Made by a program: the position numbers and the translations under genes. From UBA5314 sp964635975 (GTDB lineage Bacteria; Bacillota; Syntrophomonadia; Syntrophomonadales; Syntrophomonadaceae), in NCBI GenBank assembly GCA_964635975.1, contig CAZWPO010000001.1, forward strand, positions 124,001-188,000: a stretch of DNA of 64,000 bases. The letters are read 5' to 3'. This document shows, piece by piece, positions 27,345 through 34,556 of this stretch (its first letter is position 1; each line of letters opens with the position of its first letter). The notes under the pieces were generated by a model. The model was not told the origin of the DNA. It did no database searches and was given only the letters and a program-made list of their open reading frames with translations.

Positions 27345-28003
27345 TGTCATTGATTCCTGAATATCGTGACGACGTCGAACGCGTAGAGAGATTCAATTGG
27401 CTGGCCCGCTTCTCCCACTGGGGGCATACGGTGACCTACTTGATCTGTCTGATCACCGGATTGCTTATTTTCCTGAATACGGGAGGTTCCACAGCATCCG
27501 CCTGGATACACAGGATATCTGCTGTAGGCCTGACTCTTGTGCTGCTCATTGGAGGCGCTTTCGGTATTGGTGGAGTTTTTGCCTGGATCAAGGACCTGCT
27601 CCGCTTTGGCAAAAACGACATCGGATTCTTAACCGTATTCCCCCTGGAATTCCTGGGATTCCATGTAAATATCCCACCCCAGACCAAGTTTAACGGCGGT
27701 GAGAAGATGAACTCAATAGTTACACCAACAGCCGTTATCTTCCTGGTGCTAAGCGGATATATCATGTGGTTCCCCTCCATTTTCCCGGGTGGACTGGTTA
27801 GATCCGCTTACTGGATCCATGATATCTCTATGATCCTCGGCACCTGTATGGTTTGCATGCACGGCTATCTGGGTTCCTTCCATCCCGGATCCGGAGAATC
27901 TTTCTGGGGCATGTGGAAAGGTACCGTCAGGGCCGATTGGGCTCAGCACCATCATGCCATATGGTATGAAGAAACCTACGGGAAAAAAGCTGAAGCCGAG
28001 TAG
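27344..28003 (+). CDS. fdhC: Formate dehydrogenase cytochrome b subunit
   Basis: 219 residues, FdnI/FdhI type, with four membrane helices and heme-ligand candidates in FSHWGH near residue 25, WIHRISAVG near 57, HDISMILG near 155 and MHGYLGSFHPG near 172. It links the extracytoplasmic formate dehydrogenase to the quinone pool. Its ATG overlaps the last base of the fdhB stop (TAATG). Confidence 0.95.
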   Translation: MSLIPEYRDDVERVERFNWLARFSHWGHTVTYLICLITGLLIFLNTGGSTASAWIHRISAVGLTLVLLIGGAFGIGGVFAWIKDLLRFGKNDIGFLTVFPLEFLGFHVNIPPQTKFNGGEKMNSIVTPTAVIFLVLSGYIMWFPSIFPGGLVRSAYWIHDISMILGTCMVCMHGYLGSFHPGSGESFWGMWKGTVRADWAQHHHAIWYEETYGKKAEAE

Positions 28004-28018
28004 ACATTAACGAAGATC

Positions 28019-28048
28019 AAAAGGGGGAGGCTGCTCCCCCTTTTGTGT
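28019..28048 (+). terminator. Intrinsic terminator after fdhABC
   Basis: AAAAGGGGGAG (28019-28029) pairs with CTCCCCCTTTT (28034-28044) around a 4-base loop. It partly insulates fdhE, which then has its own ribosome site. Confidence 0.85.
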
Positions 28049-28108
28049 TGCAAAACTTCCGATAACTAGTATACTATTAGCAAGCTTAGAGCTTGCGGAG
28101 GTGAAATA

Positions 28109-28933
28109 ATGACCAGGCAAACGCCGGTAGAGTTACCCGAAGGATATGTAGAGTTCTTTAAAAGCCTGGAGAACTGGCAGAATCAAGAATCAATTCGCTT
28201 AAAGAAAACCTTCAATTTTGAAAAGACAGATCTATTACGCTTGTTGAGCAGCAATAGAAAGCCGCTCATGGATCAGGGCAGGATCGAATTGGATGAAGCA
28301 TTTTTTAAGGATAGCTATCATCGTTTTTTGATATTCCTGAAAGACGCGCGATCCGACGTCAGAGGTAAAATCGATACCATAATAAATAATCTGGACAGTT
28401 TAAATTTTAGTTTACTACTACAGCCCGGACTCCAGCTTGATATGGCAAGGGTTATCGAAGCAGCTGAAAGTAACGCTTTCCCTCAGGAGCTGTTTATTTT
28501 CACCCTGGACCACACTTTAAGACCATTCTTGAGAGTAGTTGCGGAGCCCTATCAGGCAGACCTGATGGACGAGCGTTTCTACTGGCCCTTCCCCAATATC
28601 TGCCCCATTTGCGGTGCGAAATCCAGTTTCAGCCGTCTGCAGTCGGAAGACGGGCAGCGTCTGATGTTCTGTGAACACTGCTTTGCAGAATGGAAAGTCC
28701 AGTACCTGGCCTGCGTTTACTGCGGCCATGACACGCCTGGGGATATTAATTATCTGAAAGTAGATGAGGACGAGTCATATCGTGTATATGTATGCGAAAA
28801 GTGCAAAGGCTACCTCAAGACTTATGATGAGCGGTCAGCCGGCATGGCTACCGATCTATTCATCGCTAATATTCAAACCGTTTACCTCGATATGTTAGCT
28901 CAAGATCGAGGTTATACGACCCACGACAACTAA
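28109..28933 (+). CDS. fdhE: Formate dehydrogenase accessory protein FdhE
   Basis: 274 residues. Four CxxC pairs (CPICG, CEHC, CVYCG, CEKC, residues about 168-235) give the rubredoxin-like metal domain typical of FdhE, which is needed to mature respiratory formate dehydrogenases. The N-terminal 150 residues are helical. GGAGGTG precedes the ATG. Placement directly after fdhABC supports the call. Confidence 0.9.
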   Translation: MTRQTPVELPEGYVEFFKSLENWQNQESIRLKKTFNFEKTDLLRLLSSNRKPLMDQGRIELDEAFFKDSYHRFLIFLKDARSDVRGKIDTIINNLDSLNFSLLLQPGLQLDMARVIEAAESNAFPQELFIFTLDHTLRPFLRVVAEPYQADLMDERFYWPFPNICPICGAKSSFSRLQSEDGQRLMFCEHCFAEWKVQYLACVYCGHDTPGDINYLKVDEDESYRVYVCEKCKGYLKTYDERSAGMATDLFIANIQTVYLDMLAQDRGYTTHDN

Positions 28934-28952
28934 AACAACAGATCAATCTCTA

Positions 28953-28994
28953 TATATCAAAAAAGAGCTGGAATTCCAGCTCTTTTTTGATATA
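28953..28994. terminator. 42-bp perfect palindrome, bidirectional terminator
   Basis: Every base of 28953-28994 pairs with its mirror position around a central AATT; the arms carry AAAAAAGAGCTGG and CCAGCTCTTTTTT. It closes the fdh region and isolates the agr-type locus that follows. Confidence 0.9.
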
Positions 28995-29042
28995 AATCCT
29001 CCCTCGCCATAAGGTGCATATCTTACCCCTTAAAAAGCGCAA

Positions 29043-29136
29043 ATGTCCAAAAACGCATATTTCATGTCGCAAATGCAACAGTTCATGTCCAAATCCCGGC
29101 AGTTCATGTCACAAGGAAGGGATTTTTTGTATTTTT
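29043..29136 (+). promoter_or_regulatory. agr-type promoter 1: four ATGTC half-sites at 21-bp period
   Basis: ATGTC starts at 29043, 29064, 29085 and 29106, exactly 21 bp apart. The last two lie within CAGTTCATGTC, close to the ACAGTT core of AgrA/LytTR sites. A conserved TGTATTTTTGG, probably the -10 region (TATTTT about 29130), follows 20 bp after the last site, so that site would overlap the -35 position. It drives agrB1-agrD1. Confidence 0.75.
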
Positions 29137-29194
29137 GGTGAATATTTACTGTTACTTGAAAAATAGTGCTACCTTTCCGGTTTTGGAGGATTTC

Positions 29195-29839
29195 ATGCTG
29201 CATGCTTTCACTTTAAAAGCCGCAGGCATCATAGGAAGCCACTGGCAGGCCAGTGATTGGGAAATCAAAGCCTACGCTTATTCCATGCAGGTCATAATTC
29301 TTGCTACTTTTCAATACTCACTGTACATAGGGGTAGCTTATGCAGCCGGTTTCCTTGAGCCCGCCTTAATTGTTATCGCCAGCTCCGTAGGCTTTCGCAT
29401 ATTTGCGGGTAGCTGGCACTTAAGCACCTTCCCCCGCTGCATGTTTTATAGTGCATTGAATGTTCTTCTCGCCATCGCAATATCCCTGCCCCCCTGGCCA
29501 GGTGAATTCAGATATTCAGCGGCACTTCTTACTGTTGTGCTGGTTTTAACCGCGATTTATAGATGGATTCCTGCGGGGATAAGAAAAAGAGTGAATACCC
29601 CACATTATCGAATGGTCCAAAAAATAAAAACCCTGGTTTTTCTTTTGCTAAGTATAGTTTTAATTACTACATTGGAGTACTATCATTTCTTTAGCTATAA
29701 TCAGCTTTTAATAGCCAGTATTGGAATCAGCGCCTTTCATACCACACCGGGAGGCCGGGCGCTTATAGCATTCCTAAACAAATTATTTGATTGCTTGAAT
29801 AAGAACAGTACCATTGGCCCAGGTATGCAGCAGCCATAG
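29195..29839 (+). CDS. agrB1: AgrB-family peptide-processing membrane protease, copy 1
   Basis: 214 residues from ATG 29195, where GGAGGA is ideally placed and the start aligns with copy 2; an upstream in-frame TTG at 29135 overlaps the promoter and is rejected. AgrB cleaves the C-terminal tail of an AgrD precursor and closes the (thio)lactone ring. The catalytic pair is His and Cys in WHLSTFPRC near residue 75, preceded by GFRIFAG. Several membrane helices follow, with the conserved RWIPAGIRKR loop. Its partner peptide gene lies 72 bp downstream. Confidence 0.92.
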   Translation: MLHAFTLKAAGIIGSHWQASDWEIKAYAYSMQVIILATFQYSLYIGVAYAAGFLEPALIVIASSVGFRIFAGSWHLSTFPRCMFYSALNVLLAIAISLPPWPGEFRYSAALLTVVLVLTAIYRWIPAGIRKRVNTPHYRMVQKIKTLVFLLLSIVLITTLEYYHFFSYNQLLIASIGISAFHTTPGGRALIAFLNKLFDCLNKNSTIGPGMQQP

Positions 29840-29911
29840 CCTTGCTCTAATGGCTTTGACTTCCCGTAGGTCGACGGGATTTAAATAGAATACAGTAAAG
29901 GAGGAAGAAGC

Positions 29912-30046
29912 ATGTTAAAAAAGATTCAGATTCAGACTATGACAAAGGTGGCAGCTTTTCTGCTCTTTGTCGCCGCCTCAGGTTTCAGTACTAATTGTTG
30001 GAGCTATTCTTATGAACCAGAATTACCAGAATGTCTAAAAAAATAA
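29912..30046 (+). CDS. agrD1: AgrD-like cyclic peptide precursor, copy 1
   Basis: 44 residues, start ATG 29912 with AGGAGG eight bases upstream. It has an amphipathic/hydrophobic N-terminal leader (MLKKIQIQTMTKVAAFLLFV), then the core STNCWSYSY and a charged tail EPELPECLKK. The core Cys and the TNC...YEPxxPxCL pattern are shared with copy 2. By analogy with staphylococcal AgrD, AgrB would cut before the acidic tail and join the new C-terminus to the core Cys. If the cut is Tyr/Glu, the ring is CWSYSY; a five-residue ring is also possible. Confidence 0.85.
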   Translation: MLKKIQIQTMTKVAAFLLFVAASGFSTNCWSYSYEPELPECLKK

Positions 30047-30062
30047 ACAATCCATTCCATGG

Positions 30063-30104
30063 CACCGCCAGTGATAAACACCAATCGCCGGCGGTGATTT
30101 TTTT
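30063..30104 (+). terminator. Terminator after agrB1-agrD1
   Basis: CACCGCC (30063-30069) pairs with GGCGGTG (30090-30096), followed by ATTTTTTTCT. Confidence 0.75.
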
Positions 30105-30128
30105 CTCTTCATTTGAGCTATATCATAA

Positions 30129-30226
30129 ATGTCTCAAAACGCTACTTTCATGTCGCATATGCAACAGTTCATGTCCAAATCTCAACAGTTCGTGACACTC
30201 GGAAGGTATTTTTTGTATTTTTGGTG
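30129..30226 (+). promoter_or_regulatory. agr-type promoter 2: four half-sites at 21-bp period
   Basis: ATGTC at 30129, 30150 and 30171, then the degenerate GTGAC at 30192, again 21 bp apart. The same TTTTTTGTATTTTTGG sequence follows as in promoter 1. It drives the stand-alone sensor gene at 30261. Confidence 0.72.
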
Positions 30227-30260
30227 AATTATTCCCTATTATCTAATTGAGGTGATGAAT

Positions 30261-30737
30261 GTGGCAGAAGCGTGGCCCCTTTATGTAAATATGACAGTCG
30301 GTACGATTAATGTTTGGCTTGGTCTATTGCTCGGCTTTCGACTACTCAATGAATCCATCCGTCATCGAGACGCTTTTTTCATAGGAGTCCTATCTTCGCT
30401 TGCAAACCACTGCGTGAGACATTTGGGAGTAATATTTGGTATTCATTCTCTGGTCACCCTGGCTGTGGTAATCGTCCTATGTGTTTTGATCACTCATAAG
30501 AACTTCTGGAAATCAGCAGCAGCAAGCGCAATCGGTTTTGCGATCATATGTACCGTGGAGTCTTTACAGTTAAATATCGGGATATTGGTTTCAGCAGACT
30601 ACTTTCGGATCATTAATTCCTATCCCTGGATCAATATACTTTCAGCAATCCCGATTGATCTGCTGATGCTGTTGATGCTGTACTTGTCGAAAAAGCATAA
30701 ATTGGTCTTATTCAACAGTGCATACTTCGAGACATAA
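30261..30737 (+). CDS. Stand-alone five-helix membrane protein resembling a detached AgrC sensor domain, copy 1
   Basis: 158 residues from GTG 30261, which has GAGGTG six bases upstream and aligns with the start of copy 2. There are about five membrane helices and no kinase or DNA-binding domain. It is clearly paralogous to 31094-31585: both start with a short polar stretch, then LLLGF, a (R)xxDAxxI segment and the shared HxPxIFGxH-like segment (HLGVIFGIHS here, HLPIIFGMHT there). Size and topology fit the N-terminal receptor half of AgrC-type kinases. It is in its own transcription unit, so it may be a second receptor, a decoy or an immunity-like modulator. No function is proven. Confidence 0.7.
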   Translation: MAEAWPLYVNMTVGTINVWLGLLLGFRLLNESIRHRDAFFIGVLSSLANHCVRHLGVIFGIHSLVTLAVVIVLCVLITHKNFWKSAAASAIGFAIICTVESLQLNIGILVSADYFRIINSYPWINILSAIPIDLLMLLMLYLSKKHKLVLFNSAYFET

Positions 30738-30833
30738 TTATGACCCCTGCAATAAGCATTGCTGTTGCGCAACACATATTAAGCGCATAGCATTTATCAC
30801 CCTATCTGCCTATTCATCCAATGCCCATCCTCT

Positions 30834-30879
30834 AGGATACCGTCTAAAATTCCTGACAGGAGACGGTATCCTTTTTTTT
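30834..30879 (+). terminator. Terminator after sensor copy 1
   Basis: AGGATACCGTCT (30834-30845) pairs perfectly with AGACGGTATCCT (30861-30872), followed by a T tract. Between the sensor stop (30737) and this hairpin no gene is seen. Confidence 0.88.
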
Positions 30880-30902
30880 ATTATTACAATGCAAAATTGC
30901 AA

Positions 30903-31000
30903 ATGTCTCAAAACGCTTATTTCATGTCGCAAACGCAGCAGTTCATGTCCAAATCCAGGCAGTTGGTGTCGAGCGGCAGGAAATGAATGTATATTTGGAG
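30903..31000 (+). promoter_or_regulatory. agr-type promoter 3: four half-sites at 21-bp period
   Basis: ATGTC at 30903, 30924 and 30945 and GTGTC at 30966, with CAGTT before the last two. A variant of the downstream element (GTATATTTGGAG) follows at about 30988. It drives the four-gene unit 31094-33168. Confidence 0.72.
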
Positions 31001-31093
31001 AAATTTTTACAAAAAGATATATACTCTACTCAAGCTGATATGCTGGGATATGAATGGTGCATGGCAGGTATCAACTTGGTTGAGGAGGTTCTT

Positions 31094-31585
31094 ATGGTTC
31101 AATCACTTCCCTGGTATGTGGCAGTTTTTCAGAGCGTTCCGGAAACCTTTCTAGTTCTATTGCTTGGATTTGCGATTTTTAATTATGAGATCAGAGCAAA
31201 AGATGCGCTTATCATATCTGTCCTCAATGCCATATGCAGTTATTTGATTCACCATTTGCCTATCATCTTTGGGATGCACACTATTTTATTACTAATATCT
31301 TGTACTTTTTTAACTGTTTGCATTGCGAAAAAAGATTTGTTTAAAGTGTCTTTTTCAATAATTGGTGGAGTAACTTGTTCAGTTCTCCTCCAAGGATTGC
31401 TAGTTCCTATTGTTTTTGCTTTTACTCATTTAAACCTCCAAACCTTACAGCAGCATCCCGGTTTTTATATCATTGTATTTCTTCCCACAGGAATAATCAT
31501 GACTCTTCTATATTTCTTGATCCGTAAAACGGATTTTTATATCTTAAACTTTGGCTTGAGGACGGATGAAATTGAAGAAATATAA
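31094..31585 (+). CDS. Stand-alone five-helix membrane protein resembling a detached AgrC sensor domain, copy 2
   Basis: 163 residues from ATG 31094, behind a strong GAGGAGG. Predicted helices lie at about 6-27, 37-60, 62-78, 88-112 and 124-145. It is a paralogue of 30261-30737. Its stop overlaps the kinase gene by 20 bases, so sensor and kinase are translated together. The kinase itself has only two membrane helices, so this protein could supply the ligand-binding half of a split AgrC receptor. No catalytic residues are visible. Confidence 0.72.
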   Translation: MVQSLPWYVAVFQSVPETFLVLLLGFAIFNYEIRAKDALIISVLNAICSYLIHHLPIIFGMHTILLLISCTFLTVCIAKKDLFKVSFSIIGGVTCSVLLQGLLVPIVFAFTHLNLQTLQQHPGFYIIVFLPTGIIMTLLYFLIRKTDFYILNFGLRTDEIEEI

Positions 31586-32477
31586 TCCCTATATCATAAT
31601 TTTTACCCTGCTGCTGGAGACCATGTTTATTGGCCTGATGAATGTGGTCCTGACCGTCAGCCAGGATTCCGGTTTTTTTAGAGTCTTTATTCCATTTGCC
31701 AATGTAATGCTGCTGCTGTTAAGCGTATTCGTGATTATTTCTATTAATCAAACTGTAAAAAACATCCGTCAGGACATGGAAGGACGCTTATTGAATATAC
31801 ACCTGCAGCAGATGGACGACATGGTGAAAGCTTTGCATGTTCATCACCAGGAGCAGACCCGGCAATTGCAGACCCTGCAGTCCATGCTCTATATCGAAGA
31901 GTATGCGCAAGCCAGAAGCTATATCGACGAGATAACCCGAAGGTTCACACCGGTGTTTGAGATCTTGAATATTGGCGACCCAGCACTCACCACCCTGCTG
32001 TACAGCAAGCAGAAGGTGGCTGAGGCCAAAGGAGTGGAGTACGATTTCGCCATCAAATGCCCTATGGAGAATATAGGTATCCCAGCGAGCGACCTATGCT
32101 CGATTATCGGACACCTGCTGGATAATGCCCTGGAGGCCTGCTTGCAGGTTGACGCTCCCCGGCGGGTTACTCTGGAAATTAAACACGAGGATGAGTTTTA
32201 CGTGATCTATGTATTTAATAACGGGCCGGAGATCTCAGCATCTGAAAAGGAAAGGATCTTCGAGCCCGGATATACTACCGCCGCTTCAGCCGGGCGGGGC
32301 TTCGGGCTCTACCAGGTGCAACGGCTGGTAAAAAGCTTTGGCGGAGATATAGAAGTTGTAACCCAACCCAAGACTACCTTTATCATAAGACTACCGGGAG
32401 GAGGGACGTCGAGTGTTAAAAAACCTGGCCTGGCAGGCGGCGGGACGGATGGGGCATTACCTGCAATCCAACGATGA
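31566..32477 (+). CDS. GHKL-type sensor kinase (AgrC/Spo0B-like) with reduced membrane domain
   Basis: 303 residues. Two membrane helices (about 9-30 and 36-60) lead into a Spo0B-like helical hairpin and a GHKL ATP-binding domain (N-box GHLLDNALEACL near residue 185; EPGYTTA and GRGFGLYQVQRLV near 245). AgrC proteins normally have five to seven helices. The dimerisation helix reads HHQEQTRQLQTL where AgrC-like kinases usually have RHDxxNHLQ-type sequence, so the phosphorylated His is shifted or lost. It overlaps sensor copy 2 upstream and agrB2 downstream (65 bases). Confidence 0.85.
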   Translation: MKLKKYNPYIIIFTLLLETMFIGLMNVVLTVSQDSGFFRVFIPFANVMLLLLSVFVIISINQTVKNIRQDMEGRLLNIHLQQMDDMVKALHVHHQEQTRQLQTLQSMLYIEEYAQARSYIDEITRRFTPVFEILNIGDPALTTLLYSKQKVAEAKGVEYDFAIKCPMENIGIPASDLCSIIGHLLDNALEACLQVDAPRRVTLEIKHEDEFYVIYVFNNGPEISASEKERIFEPGYTTAASAGRGFGLYQVQRLVKSFGGDIEVVTQPKTTFIIRLPGGGTSSVKKPGLAGGGTDGALPAIQR

Positions 32478-33018
32478 TGATATTTCGGTATACGCCTACT
32501 CCCTGGAGATCATTTTTATCGGTGTTTGCCAGATTGGAGCATACCTCATCATAGCGGCATTATTGGGACTATTTATGCCAGTGTTTTTGCTTATGCTCAG
32601 CCATACCGGATTTCGCTTCTTCGGCGGCGGTTATCACCTGAAAACTTTTTCACGCTGCCTTATCTTCAGCGGTTTGTTGATTGCCGTGCTGGTCTGGCTG
32701 GCTTTGCTGCCCTGGCCGGCATGGATGTCATGGTTCGTCTTCGGCCTCACAGCCCTGGCGGCACTCTTTGTCATTTACCAGTGGGTGCCGGCGGGGACCG
32801 AGCAAAAAGCAATTAGCGACCCTAAGTCAAGAAGCAGGCAGAAAGTAAAAACGCTAATATTTGCTCTATTGTCGTTGGGAAGCGCTATGATTCTTAATCT
32901 GAGTGATCATCCGCAGTCCGCACAAGCCTTGATCCTGGGTGCAGCGGGAGCCCTCTTTTGCATAATTCCCTTGGGCTATGCTTTCTGGGGCTCCCTGGAC
33001 CATATACTAGATAAGTGA
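32413..33018 (+). CDS. agrB2: AgrB-family peptide-processing membrane protease, copy 2
   Basis: 201 residues from GTG 32413, with GGAGGAGGG upstream inside the kinase gene. The catalytic His and Cys lie in GGGYHLKTFSRC near residue 76; YQWVPAGTEQK matches copy 1's loop. It processes the peptide encoded 18 bp downstream. The two AgrB copies are similar across their whole length, which points to duplication of an agrB-agrD module within this locus. Confidence 0.93.
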   Translation: MLKNLAWQAAGRMGHYLQSNDDDISVYAYSLEIIFIGVCQIGAYLIIAALLGLFMPVFLLMLSHTGFRFFGGGYHLKTFSRCLIFSGLLIAVLVWLALLPWPAWMSWFVFGLTALAALFVIYQWVPAGTEQKAISDPKSRSRQKVKTLIFALLSLGSAMILNLSDHPQSAQALILGAAGALFCIIPLGYAFWGSLDHILDK

Positions 33019-33036
33019 AGAAAGGAGGCTTAAACC

Positions 33037-33168
33037 ATGTTTAAAAAGATGTATATGTGGGGGCTGGCGAATCTGGCAACGCTTTTAGTTCTTTTTGCCG
33101 GCGGATTCCACACTAATTGTTTTTGTTTAGGTTACGAACCAAAAAGACCGACCTGTCTTGAAAGGTGA
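33037..33168 (+). CDS. agrD2: AgrD-like cyclic peptide precursor, copy 2
   Basis: 43 residues with AAAGGAGG upstream of ATG 33037. Hydrophobic leader (MFKKMYMWGLANLATLLVLF), core HTNCFCLGY and tail EPKRPTCLER. The shared residues with copy 1 are TNC, Y-E-P, P and CL at the same spacing. The core has a second Cys two residues after the first, so either Cys could form the ring. The two cores differ at every other position, so the two signals should be distinct. Confidence 0.86.
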   Translation: MFKKMYMWGLANLATLLVLFAGGFHTNCFCLGYEPKRPTCLER

Positions 33169-33189
33169 ATTTCGGCTTAAACTACCAAA

Positions 33190-33217
33190 GAGGGACGCTG
33201 TGTCGTCCCTCCTTTTC
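33190..33217. terminator. Terminator between the agr-type locus and mtaD
   Basis: GAGGGACG (33190-33197) pairs with CGTCCCTC (33204-33211), followed by CTTTTC. It serves the plus-strand agr unit and probably also the convergent minus-strand methylthioadenosine operon, which ends at 33236. Confidence 0.75.
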
Positions 33218-33235
33218 TGCTCAAATGCCCCGGGA

Positions 33236-34531
33236 CTAGATGCCGGCAAGCCTCTGAGTACAGGCTCTGACCTGTTTGATAACCTCTTGTTCATCAAAAG
33301 TTTTTATCACTCGGTTTTCCATCACAATCTGACCATCGATGATTACGGTATTTACATCACTAGCCTGGGCAGCATAGACCAGGTTGGCGGAGATATCATA
33401 GCAGGGCTGCATGTGCGGCGCATTGAGGTCAAGTGTAATCATATCGGCCTTCATGCCGGCTGCCAAATATCCGGTCTCTTTATCCAATCCCAGTGCCCGG
33501 GCACCGTTAGTCGTGGCCATCTGCAGGCATTGGTAAGCAGGCAGCACTGTGGGATTCATGGTATGGAGCTTTTGCAGGAAAGATCCACTCCTCATCTCCT
33601 GCAGGAGGTCCAGGTTGTTATTGCTGGAGGCTCCATCCGTTCCTATTCCTACCGCTATGCCTGCAGCCAGCATATCCGCCACCGGAGCCACTCCGCTGGC
33701 CAGTTTCATGTTACTCTCCGGATTGTGGGCGACACCCACTTTATATTCCGCCAGCACAGCAATATCCTCGGCACTCATATGAACGCAATGGGCTGCGAGT
33801 ACCTGGCGCTCAAATACACCGCAATCCTTCAGGTAAGCCGTTGGCGATTTGCCATATTGCTGATGAATGGTCTTAACTTCATCCAGGGTCTCAGCCAGGT
33901 GAATGTGAATCCCGACTCCCAGCTCGTCCGCCAGCTTAATTACGCGATTAATGTAATCCGGGGGGCAGGTATAGGGCGCGTGCGGGCCCAGCATAAAGTT
34001 GATCCGTTCTCCGGCCTGGCGATGCCATATCCCTACCAGTTCCCGGCTGTCAGATATGGCGGCTTCGTTCTCCGGACCAATCCCGATCATTCCCCGGCAT
34101 AGAACCGCCCGCATGCCGCTCTGTTCTACTGCCCGGGCAACGCGGTCCATGGCGAAATACATATCGCTAAAACAGGTGGTTCCTGAGCGAATCATCTCGG
34201 CAATCGCCAGCATAGTTCCCCAGTAAATATCGTCACCGGTGAGCCGGGCTTCAAATGGCCATACTTTGGTCTCTAACCACTCCATTAAGGGCAGGTCATC
34301 AGCATAACCGCGCAACAAGGTCATGGCAGCATGGGTATGGGTGTTAATAAGGCCAGGCATTAAAACTTGATCGTTCCCTTCGATAATTCTGTCATATCTC
34401 ATATCGGGCGCCGGTCCCTGCCCAAGTTCTTGAATATACTTATCATCGATAATCAAATAAGCATCACTCAACAATGTAGTGTGCTCATTGGACATGGGAA
34501 GTATGGAAAAGTTTTTTAGCAGTATTTTCAT
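33236..34531 (-). CDS. mtaD: 5-methylthioadenosine/S-adenosylhomocysteine deaminase
   Basis: 431 residues, amidohydrolase family. Zinc ligands are seen in INTHTHAAM near residue 64, HIHLAET near 212, AAHCVHMS near 245 and GTDGASSNN near 295. It deaminates S-adenosylhomocysteine and methylthioadenosine to the inosine forms. It is the last gene of the mtnP-mtnA-aldolase-mtaD cluster, so it handles by-products of SAM chemistry together with MtnP. GAGGTAAG precedes the ATG. Confidence 0.9.
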   Translation of the reverse strand: MKILLKNFSILPMSNEHTTLLSDAYLIIDDKYIQELGQGPAPDMRYDRIIEGNDQVLMPGLINTHTHAAMTLLRGYADDLPLMEWLETKVWPFEARLTGDDIYWGTMLAIAEMIRSGTTCFSDMYFAMDRVARAVEQSGMRAVLCRGMIGIGPENEAAISDSRELVGIWHRQAGERINFMLGPHAPYTCPPDYINRVIKLADELGVGIHIHLAETLDEVKTIHQQYGKSPTAYLKDCGVFERQVLAAHCVHMSAEDIAVLAEYKVGVAHNPESNMKLASGVAPVADMLAAGIAVGIGTDGASSNNNLDLLQEMRSGSFLQKLHTMNPTVLPAYQCLQMATTNGARALGLDKETGYLAAGMKADMITLDLNAPHMQPCYDISANLVYAAQASDVNTVIIDGQIVMENRVIKTFDEQEVIKQVRACTQRLAGI

Positions 34532-34556
34532 GGTCTGCTTACCTCCTCAAGCTTGA

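Noticed and set aside
29135..29194. Longer agrB1 from TTG 29135
   Set aside because: It overlaps the conserved promoter element. ATG 29195 has a good ribosome site and aligns with agrB2.
29043..30970. The repeated promoter blocks as a CRISPR array
   Set aside because: Half-sites are 5-8 bp, the three blocks are about 800-1100 bp apart with genes between, and no cas genes are present.
30718..31038. A 106-residue plus-strand frame between the two sensor genes
   Set aside because: It runs through a terminator and the promoter-3 boxes and shows no protein-like pattern.
33158..34102. A 314-residue plus-strand open frame
   Set aside because: It lies antisense to mtaD, begins inside agrD2 and has low-complexity composition. 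mtaD has full family motifs on the other strand.
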